From NCBI GenBank assembly GCA_029204225.1, contig CM055097.1, forward strand, positions 35,400,804 through 35,464,803: 64,000 bases of DNA. Direction: 5' to 3'. A model generated the notes under the pieces. That model worked only from the letters and a program-made list of their open reading frames with translations, was not told the DNA's origin and made no database searches. The translations under genes were made by a program, and so were the position numbers. Source of the stretch: Diphasiastrum complanatum. Taxonomy: Eukaryota; Streptophyta; Lycopodiopsida; Lycopodiales; Lycopodiaceae. Below, piece by piece: positions 37,401-48,507 of this stretch (position 1 is its first letter; each line of letters begins with the position of its first letter).

Positions 37401-40400
37401 CTTAGGAAACTGCATACGATGATGCTTGCCCATAACACATCCTTCACAAATTTTTTCTGAAGATACAATATTAGGTAATCCTATTACCGTATTATTGTCT
37501 TTTAGAACCTGTAAGCTTTTATAGTTCAGATGTCCAAACCTTTCATGCCATATCCTGCTCGCCATACTTCAGAAGCTGCACAAACCTGATGATCTGATGT
37601 AGACGCATCAAGTTTGTGAAGTTGACCTTCCAAAGATCCAGCAGTGACCACAACTTTGTAACCTTTGTTTTTGTCTTTGATAAGACACTTTTGATCATCA
37701 AACTCAACTTTCATATTCTGTTTAGTGATAGCAGAAACTGAAAGTAAATTCTTCTTTAAATCTGGAACATAGAGAACATTCTTAATTTCTCCTATATCCC
37801 CTGAAGGTAAATGTACTCTCACTGTACCTCGACCTTTGATGTCGTAAGAAGAATTGTCTCCAAGCTTGACATGTGAATATACACCACTCTCCTCAAACTG
37901 AGTAAACCACTCACGATGTGGTGTCATATGTTGCGTTGCTCCAAAATCAATGTACCAACAGTCTTCAGAGATTTCTGATGTTGAAGTTGAGAAAAACTCA
38001 TGGCATCCCACAACTTCACTTTTGTCTTCGTCTTCAATAACGTTGCCTGACTGCTTCTTCTTGTCCTAGATTGCCTTCTTTTTCCTGCACTCAAACGCAA
38101 AATGACCATATTTACCACAAAAGTTACAATCACCATTTCTCTTTGGATTGGATTTGGAACTGTCTCCTTTTTCCGTATTGTTCTTGCCTTCCTGCTTCTG
38201 ATCCTTTTTGCCTCCTTTCTTCTTGCCTTGATTCGTGGTAAAGAAGCCCAGCTCCTTGAAATCTTCCCTAGACATCAAATTTTGTCTTCGTAATTCTTCT
38301 TGAAGTAGCAAACCATTCAGCTCGTCGAATGTCGGCGATCTCTCCCTCAAACTCAGTGTCATAACAAAGTATTGATATTGAAATGGTAAGCTATTCAAAA
38401 CAATTTCCCCTATAGAAGACAACTAATCTCTTAGATCCTTCACCCTGGTAATAAAATCCGTAATGGATTCTTCTGATTCCATTTTCAAGGATGAAGTTTA
38501 TTATTCAAGAATAATGCTCGAGACTTGCTCACCGTTTCATATGTATTTCTAAGAATATCCCATGCATCCTTAGGACTGATTGCATTCCTGATCAAAGGAA
38601 TAACCTTATCCTTCGTGGATCAGTTGATGATATGGTGTGCTCGTTGTACTCGCTTCTCAAAGATCCTTCTATCTTGATCATTGAGATTTTGGGCCATAAC
38701 CTCTTGTCCTGTGACAATTTCCCAATAATCCCTATCCATAAGTATATTCTTGAGTTTGAACTTCCACAGACTGTAGTTAGATCCATCTAACTTGCTTGAC
38801 TCCAGTAAAACAGATTCATGCAGACTCCACATCTTTGTCGTACAAAAGATGATAGGATTTCTACTAGGAATATGATTGCATGCAACAATCTATTAATTGT
38901 CGCCTTTCCTGGATAGCACCTGTCCAGATACTACCTATCTCAAATTTGTCTAATAACACCTATCTGATCTCTGCCTGTACCAGATAGAACCTATCTGGTT
39001 CTAACCTGACCAGGTTCCGCCGCCCTCAGATAACACCTATCTGATTACTACCTGTCCCAGATAACACCGATCCCAGTTGTTGCCTCCTTTGTTGCAGATA
39101 TGGCCTGCACCAGTTGTTGCCTCCACCAGAACTACCTGAAACATATGCTGCCTCCACCAGAACTGCCTATCCTCAGAAGTCACCTGCAGCAAATTTGTCG
39201 GCCTCAGGTAAAGCCTGTCCTGGAAATTGCCTCAGGTAAGCCTGCAACAAGTACTGCCATCCTCAGGTAAAGCCTGCACCAGTTGCTGCCTTCACTAGAT
39301 GTGACTTGCACCAACACCTTCTGTAGATCCCGATCTTAGGAACTCCGAACCCTGCTCTGGTACCATGATAGAATTTACAAATCAGAGTAGGCTAATCTTA
39401 TTAGTACTCACACAAAACATCAATCACAATCTGAAGAAGAGAGACTGCAAGAAGCTATGCTTCATAAACTGAAAACTGAGATAACAATGGAGGTGGGCGC
39501 CCATCTGCTCTTATAGAGACTGCCCACAATCAAAAGCAAAAGCTATCCTTCTACAATAGCAATTGGAATGCTAATTATGAAGTCTTAACAATAGAAATCT
39601 ATGCTATCTTAGTTAAAATAGATTTCTATACTATTCTAGCAAAATTGGTACTAACTTAGGTACCTACACTAAAAATAGATAGTACCTATACTAAAAATAG
39701 AAATAGGCCTTCTAGCACGCAGGCGCCCCAACTTCATTAAATATGGCATTAACACCCCATGAATTCACGCAATCCAAGCCTGGAGAAAGCTCTGTACTTG
39801 CCATACTATCTTTGGAGATGATTCTGCCCAAGGAGGAAATACACTCCAATGATCCCTGACAACCGTCCAGGGTACCTTTTGGTACCTCGACTTCACAGTT
39901 AGAGCATCAACAGAGGAATCTCCATTAAAGGAAAAATATGACAAATAGTGACTTCTAACAAGAGTATGCCCAAAACACACAACTTAGGAAATATACAAGA
40001 ATTATTCCAAAGTCTTTTTCTATAGGAAAAATATATATTGGACTCAAGAATATTCTTCATCTTGGATTCTTAGCATAAATATGAGTTATTCTGATTCTAC
40101 ATCTTATCTGGTAATTAAAGACATAAGGCACACCAAAACTAGTTCAATACCTCTTGGAATGTAAATGGAATTGCTTAGAAAACCATAGGTTACTTTGACC
40201 CAAAAGGTCGAGACATGTGTAACCATGGGTAAAAATATAGTTAGGCCTTTATAACTTAGACTTTGCCAAGTTGGACCCAATTTTGGGGTGGTAGTAGTTT
40301 GTGGCTATTCAACGCCTATTATTGACACTGAAGGACCCAACTTGACTTATGGGGGTACCTTATTTATTTTAAAAGTGTCATATACAAGAAGTTAGATTTA

Positions 40401-43400
40401 TAGATAGTCATTTGGAAGGGTATATATATGCGTGCATTTCCTTTGTATTTTACAATTGTAAGCATTATAGCTATTCTCTTGGAGGGCGACCAACCATCTC
40501 TCTCTTTCTCTTTGGAATGCTTTGTGTGATTGAATAGTTAAGATTCTGGATCCTTTGGTTTCTATTTCCTACAATACCCAACTTCTTTAACTGCAAAAAC
40601 TTCAAATTGCTATCTAGACTAAAATTCACTAAATTCAGATAACATAAAGGTCTGCTGAATTCAACCTGAATTCAGACGCCATTCTTGGTTCTGAATCGTC
40701 ATCCAATTTGAGCTCACTGGGATACAATCACTAACAAGATGAGTCTATTTCTCCACTGAGAAATACTCCTGTATACTAGATAAACCCAGTATTATGGAAC
40801 ACATAGTAGATCCATACAAGATTAGAGCATATGCAAATAAGAACAATCTCACTATGATCCATTACATAGACATACCAATATCTGGTGGATCCTCCAAAAT
40901 CCACATATGTTACTCACATATCTCACTGAGAATCTTGTAACTCAGCTACAATAGAATTTTATTTCTCAAGTGTAAATAACATATCCGGGGAAACACTAAG
41001 ATGAAAATACATTCACACTCGCTAACTTCCCAACTCGTCTTACTTTTAATAGTAAAATTTCTTCTACCAGATCAACCTTTTCCAGGCCCTAGTACCCAAC
41101 TAAGACAAGGTTGATTCCAACAGACCTTCAAGATTCAAAGTTAAGACCAAAATATATTCCATTCTGATCCAATACACATGTGATTGCTTAATCTGATTAG
41201 TGGAACCTAATTTTAATCCACAACTCTACTGTCCATACATATGAATAATGCTTAAAAATTCAATTCCCAAAATTCCTCCAATTCCAGATAGTTCACACCA
41301 ATCCCTAGAGAGAGCCTCTATTATATCTGGATAGTTTCGTCTTTGCATTAGACTGATCCTTTGAGAGAATCAATTCCTATCATTTGAAGGAAATTGTAAA
41401 ATTTCCACAGAAGATGATAAAATATCAAAAAGACCACAAAAAAATAGTAATAAGTGTTCCACACTATCACAATCAGGACTTTTCCACCTATGATATTTTA
41501 ATTCCTGAATGACAGAAATATCATTTCTCAATAATCTAACTATCAAATAGAGATAACAGTCGAGTTAAGGGAAACTAAATTTCAAGAATTTAGTCATTCC
41601 ACAATTGAATTTCATTATCAAACTTTATCCATATACACAGAATAAGTAACACTTCATATGATCATAACATAGATGCACCGCGATTCTGAATCGGAAAGCT
41701 CTGATTGAGAGCATTGTGACTGTGTAGTTTGCCAACTGTTTCGGGTGCAGGATGGTCCAATTTAGGTGTATTAAGTCCCAGGCTCTCTGATTCTCCCTCT
41801 CCCTCCCAGGCCCGAAATGCAGAAATATATATATTTTTTTTCAACGATTCTTTGCAGCGAATCGCGATTCGCGAATCGCAAAACCAGCGAATCGCGATTC
41901 GCTGCATCTGTGGATCATAAACAATCCCTCATGAATCTAATACCTCATACTGGAAGGAATCCTATGAAATCTGCTTGATTGTCATGTATTTAAGAAATTT
42001 CTAAAAAGTAAGAGTTACAATAAGTGAGAAATAGCTTTGTATTTACTGAGATACCACTTGGGATCTGGATCAATATCTCATAATTTCTCATAATACCCCA
42101 TAACCAATGGCTTTTCTTTCCCATCTCATGAATAGGTACTAAAATTTGCCATTCCTAATCAGATCTTTACAGTTCTAGAATTTCCTTGTTGAAATTACTG
42201 GCATCCCATACCACCAGCTTTCTCTCCAAGAAAACCCTTAACCGTCTTATCTGATATTCCAATTAATCCATTTGGTATACCTATACCATAGAACCCACAG
42301 TTCCCAGAACCGTGGGTCCTTACCACGGTTCCTTGAACCGTGGTACGGTTCCTCTATTTAATTAAATAATCAATTAATTAATTAATTAATTACCAAATTC
42401 ACAGATTTCACAGATGATACAGATCTCACAGATTTCACATGATGTACAGATGATTTGACAGATGTGAAATCATCTGAAATCATCACTGATTTCACAGATT
42501 TCACAGATTTGATGTGCAGATGATTTGACAGATGATACAGATGATTTGAGTCATTTGACAGATGATACAGATGATTGACAGATTTCACAGATGATTTCCC
42601 AGAATTCACAGATTTCACAGATTTTTTTGGCCCTTTTTTTCTGCATATTTTTGGGTTATTTTTGGGGGGGAAACTAAAAAAATTAATTAATTATAATCAG
42701 TACGGTTCACCACGGTTCTGGGCAAAAAATTTCAAGAACCGTACGGTTCACTGTACGGTTCTCAAAACCGTGGTGAACCGATAACGGTTCATTAATTCTA
42801 TGACCTATACAGTATTGGCATTCATCTTTTACAACCAAATCATTGGAGAATCCATAATTTTTTTCCTCTAATGCATATCTATAATCCACTAAAAATTACG
42901 GTCATTCTCATGGCCATATTAGATATCTCACAAATTCACTTAAATGAATTCTTACACCTTATGGAATTACTCCATAATTGGAATTATACAATTTTGCAAC
43001 TGGGATTTACAAAAATTCAATTACATAATTCAAACACATTTACTAACTCCAATGTCTGTCCCTGCAATTCTTCCTCCCTTGGAATTTTTGGCCAAGGTAT
43101 AACGAAGACTGAGAGACATATAGTAAATGTCAAATGTAATCAGTTTTCCTTTTCATTTACCTGGCTTTAGCATTATTTCATTAATTTCTAACAATTAAGT
43201 TGTAAAAGAATATGAAATGACATGAATGAGAAACCCCATAAATGAATTTCTACAACTCTCGTTCTGTATTCAACAATAATGCCCTTTGTTGAATAAAGAG
43301 TTTCACTCATTTGTTGGTCAGTTCATATTATATCATGATGTAATGTCACATCCTATGAATACTATGCTAAAAGCACTTGCACGTTCATTCCTAATGACCA

Positions 43401-46400
43401 TAGTCAATTAGAAGTAAAACCGCAAAAAAGTAACAATCGGTTTTGATAATTTAGTGATAGAAAGGAAAAATACATTTTGACCTTATATACTGGGAACAAT
43501 TGGTTCCAAGGTTAAAAAAAATTAATAACCGAGCACTAGTCCGGGAAAAAATCACCATGAAAAATTACTATGTTGTTGAAAATCTAAATTCATAAATCTC
43601 ACAGTTCGAATTTTCCTCCAAGGCAAAAATATTCATTCACTAGTTTTCCAGTTGGGTAATACTGGTAACTTGATTTTTCCAAGTCGATTCAGGAAAATTT
43701 TACAAGAATTTTCTTTCCATACCAACCACGGAGTTATCAAGGTTACTTAACAGTACCTAGATTAACCAGGCCCTGACTATCCGGTAAGTAATCCAATAGT
43801 GCTTTAGCGGACATCATGCAACTAATGAGCGAAGCAACACAGGTGGCTATTGCATGAAAATCCATGTAAAATGCCTAAGAAGCTTCCTCAAGTAAGCAAG
43901 TGATGCCACAAATCCTTACTATGCATGGGCCTAGGAATTTCCCCATGCAAAAAGGAAATTTCTTGAGGGCAATAGATTCGACTCAGCTGCCCTCATCTAT
44001 CTTACTGGAATCCGAGCTCATATGGCCATTCAAAAGACATCTTTTCATCTGCGTAGTTTCAAATCAGCATCCTGGTGAGTAAACAGGAGGACTGGCGGCC
44101 ACAGCAAGTCATCCATTATCAACAAAAATTCTCACCTGTCTTCTATTCCAAAAAATCAGATTCAGGAGATTTGTCTGCCCATGAAACCAGGGTATTTTCC
44201 CTTCATATTCTTTGCCTCCCTTCATTTTTGAATTCCTACATTAGGGTTCATTAGTGGGGTATACATAGGATGTACATAGTGGAGTAGCTCGAGATTGCCA
44301 ATGAGCTCCAAAAATAATCTATCTTCTCACTATGGAGAGATGGAATACATAGCAAAAGTGACTTCCTTCGTAAAGTTAGGTGAATTTCCAGCATGTAATA
44401 AGGAAGTTAACTTAGCTTTCTTGCTCTAATTTGCAATCCTAGCCTCTTTTCTAGAGTCATGCCAAGTAGGTGGCTATTTGGTCAAAATCTCATCATAAAT
44501 TTAGGTGTAGGTCCTATAACGTAGAAATCACTACCAAATGCAGGCATTGTGCTCTGTCGATATCTGTGCCCCCTATCATGTGTAGCTGAGGCCAGGATTG
44601 CCCTGCCTCTACCGATGAAGTCCGTGATGGGCTTGCTGCTGATGAACTAGGCCATGATGGCCTTGCGGCTGATGGTGAAACAGGATATGATGGACCAACC
44701 TTGGTGCTAGAAGGTGCACCGTTGCTGCTAGCACCTGATCCTATGCCAATAGAACCCAGCTGCCCACCAATCTGTAGCCTAGGCCCATGAGCTGGGCTAG
44801 TCGTTGCTGCTCCTCCATATGTGCTCAGTAGGTGCTCTTGCTTAGGTGCAAGAAATACCATGCACGGGGTAATGCCCATGGATCTCCCATCTAGCTTGGT
44901 CAAACCAAGGAAATGCAACCTCATCCTCGTCACTATACTACAAAACGTACTTCTGCAATAGAGACAGCACTGCCATACATGATCTTAGGTATGTAAGTCT
45001 CAAATAGGTAGATAATGCATAACAACTCAATAGAGAACCTACCTATATTAGGTGACTTGAATAGAATACCTAGTAACATCACCATGTTGTTGGATTTCCA
45101 GCCTCACATACCTCACATACTTTGTAAGTATATGACTATGCCCAATCAATAAATATTTGAGCTGTAATATGTCCAATTAAGTGAATATTTCGCACTTGGA
45201 CTACCCAATCTTGAAATATGATTTTGATGTTGCCCAAACTGTTCATAATCTGCCCATTCGTAAAAGAGAGTATGGTAAAGAAACGTTTCCAGGATAGATG
45301 GGAAACTTTTGTTGATTTTATGACCTAAAATTTAATAGGTGACGCTGATGTCAAGGGAGCAACAGTATCATTGTTATGTTTGCAAGTGCATTTTGCACAC
45401 ATACTTGTAAGTACTAGAAACTGATTCATCACCATGATGTGCTGTAAGAAATGATTGAATGTTCCTGAAAATTATAACTTGCTGGAATTTTGTGGATCTT
45501 TTATACAATCTTTACGTTACGGTGTTTCCTATCTCTTGTTTCAATGCTCTGCAGTTGGGAGCTGCGGATGGTATGCAAGGACAACCCAATCTGGAAAAGA
45601 TGAAAACGTTTCTTCGTGCATTGGCAGTCCTCATGATTCCACTAACAATGAGTTTTCCAAAGGTAAGATTTCTTTCAAGGTCTTCTTTCCATAAACAACT
45701 CTTGTTCATGTGACTATGATTGCTTCTACATGACCTCTTGCATTACTCTACACCCAATTTAGCGATTAGTGGCACAATTAATTGCTTCACGGGCTGTTGA
45801 TGTTTGTCGATATTTTTATTTCAGTTCCTTCGAACATCGATGGGTGTGAAATGATGATGTGTCGGCTAACATTCATAAAGGACTTATCTTCATCCCTCTC
45901 CCCCATTGCTCTACAAATCTGAATTTTTTCTTCCATATTATTTGGCCTTTGCTGTAATTTTACTACCTACCTATGATTTTACCATCAATCCTAAATGCAA
46001 AATTAATGCTGCCACGAGGATTTTATAAGAATGATATCAAGGTTTTTTTTATCAGAGAGGTTTGAATAGTATTGTGAAATGGGAATTTTGTAAAAATAAA
46101 TTGATTACATCTTAGTTGTTGTCAAGTATATAGCAAGAATTGCCCTCTTCAAAGGTTAGAAATATATTGCTAAAGGAGTTGGTTGAAAAGTTTTCAATTT
46201 ATGCTTTTCGATATGTGAAAGTGTGTAGTTCAAAAAAGAAGAGAAAGAGAATGTAAAAAGGAATGCATGGAAGAAGGATGAAACCTAGGAAGTGTGTGAC
46301 GTATAAAACCCTGCTCACAATTTGCTCCTTCCATGGTCCTTGTCATGCAATCATGGTTGCTCATTCTATTTTGGTGGGCTCTCAATTGCATTGGTGATCA

Positions 46401-46676
46401 TTTGATCCTGTCAATCCATTCCACTTTAACACCAAAATTGTTTGTCGATAGCTTTTGAGACTAAATTGGTGCTTCTCAAGCTGTTTCCTATGATTGGCGA
46501 TGGTTTGAACTTGTGGTTCAATTTGTGCTACGTGCATGTGTTACAATAGGAGATGATGTAACATTCTGTCAATGCCAGTCTATTTTCTCATGGATCTAGT
46601 AAGTGTTTTCCGTTGAAAGAACTTGTGGATTTGTAAAGCAATACATCTTTGGTAAGGGGATAAAGTGAAAGGAAAT

Positions 46677-46756
<80 letters not shown>

Positions 46757-47712
46757 CGCTGTATTAATGTCTTTTCCATGCCAAAAGGCATATAAGACAA
46801 AAGAAGTACATGTCAAGTATGTGGTAACCATGAGAACGTCTAAAACGTCTCCAAAGCTGTAATAAAGAAAATATCTAGTACAAACTAAGATAAATACATA
46901 AATGAGAATGCCTGTGCATAATGGTAAGGAAGATAGCTTGTGTTTCCAACGGTGTGGTGTGTGGAAAATGACAAAGAAATGAGTTGATGGGCTCCTGGTA
47001 TGTCTTGATGTAGGAACGATCAAAAGTGTACTTGGGTGCACAAGAGATGGGTCTAATAGTGGGTGAATGGGAAGTTAGATGGAGCCCATACTGAAAGATA
47101 GGAAGGAGTGATCAGAGAGGGTAGTGGGAAGAATGTGGAAATTAGAGATAAGTGGGATAAAAGTTGGTGACCCCATGAGATAGCTCACCTCCATCACGAT
47201 AGATCACCCGTCTTCCGGTAGCTTTGGCGGTTTGGAATGCTTGACGTCTCTCTTCAACTTGGATATAGCTAAGGTCATTATCCATGAAGATTTTGGTGTC
47301 TTTCAATTTGGCTCTTTTTTGCAAGGTGTCCGTACGATACGTATGTGACGTAAAGTGGAGGATCAAAGTAGTGGTGTCTTTTTTAGTACGCCATGTTGTA
47401 TCCAAACCATTTGCATTATGTCCTAGGGTAGCACATAAAAATCTTTTTGCTTCTTCAATGGCATTTTGGGTATCAAAGATGCCTCGTACCCTAATATTGA
47501 GAGCCTTGGAATCTCGAAGTTTTTCTTCCGTAAGAGTAGCGGAAATGAATGATGAAAAAGGGGCAGACTTACTTCCGCCATCGGCTGTCCAAGGTGGGCT
47601 GTTACTTTTGTCCTTGGTGAGGATAGAAGCCCATGTTTTGGTCGATTCTTTGCTCGGTTGCTGTTCCAGATCTTGTATCTTCGTTCTTGTGGCTGGGAAG
47701 CGTATTTGTTAT

Positions 47713-47750
<38 letters not shown>

Positions 47751-48439
47751 GGAGAATGGTTTATTGATAGAATGGTTGTGACAACATCCATGCACAAGTG
47801 TTTGCTTCTGAATATCAAGACAACGTCCACTGAGATTGCTACCTTAGGAGAGTTAAGAGTGTCGCAAGGAATGGCTTTTGAAAGATTGAATATATTGTTC
47901 ATGTCACACATGATGCTCCAGATAATGAGTGTGAATTAATGTTTCATATTGAGTGTAAGAGATTGGAGGACTTGCATGGCGACACATTAGACGAAGAGGA
48001 TGTTGAGGAACCAATCAAAATAAAAGGTAGAAAGAATGAGGATGATGTCTCGCAGATTCCAGTTAACTTTCATATGGAAATGCTTTTGGAGACCATGAAT
48101 CAGTTGAGGATTGTCAAACCCACGCCATCTCCACACATTCTTTTCCACTTAAGACGAATATGAGTGGCGGATACATACATGTTAGTAAATGAACTTATTA
48201 AATTCTATGCTAAAAAGAAATGTTGCCACTACTTTATGCCATAGATACCAATAGTGAGCCAACCAACATTGATTAGGTTTTCAATTTACAATGTTGGTAC
48301 TTTTACTAGGGTCTAGCAAATCCTTTTGGAAGATTGTACTCATTAGAGTTATGAACAGGATCAAAGCGAAAACAGATGATGGCATATCACAAATCAATTT
48401 CTTATGAAGAATACCGTGTGTGTGTGTGTGTGTTTGTCT

Positions 48440-48507
<68 letters not shown>

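Larger units (their letters stand above)
29768..39724 (-). mobile_element. Ty1/copia element, internally deleted and split by a chromovirus
   Basis: Minus-strand element. The 3' LTR is 29768-30166 and the 5' LTR 39366-39724, the latter lacking about 42 bases at its outer end. The LTRs end ...AATTCTATCA on the minus strand. A primer site for initiator tRNA-Met, TGGTACCAGAGCAGGG, is at 39365-39350, and a polypurine tract AAGGGGGAG at 30175-30167. Gag, protease and integrase are present with stops. Almost all of reverse transcriptase and RNase H are deleted. A Ty3/gypsy element (31207-37146) sits in the integrase gene. Outer flanks do not match, consistent with the truncated 5' LTR. Confidence 0.8.
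29292..39960 (+). mobile_element. Solo LTR, family S, copy 2, split by nested insertions
   Basis: The outer ends are TGTCGGGATTC (29292) and CTTCTAACA (39960), with a perfect 5-bp target duplication AGAGT (29287-29291 and 39961-39965). The left part (29292-29767) and right part (39725-39960) align with the intact copy at 12269-12977. Between them a copia element is inserted. About 25 bases of the LTR around the insertion point are missing or rearranged compared with copy 1. Confidence 0.75.
25402..45554 (+). other. OXA1: OXA1 intron 5 (about 20.2 kb), with nested transposons
   Basis: The donor GAG|GTTAGC and the acceptor CTGCAG join ITVE to [10 protein letters not shown] in frame. The intron carries a LINE 3' end, an endonuclease-like relic, an LTR relic, a three-level LTR-element nest and two hAT elements. 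Confidence 0.85.
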
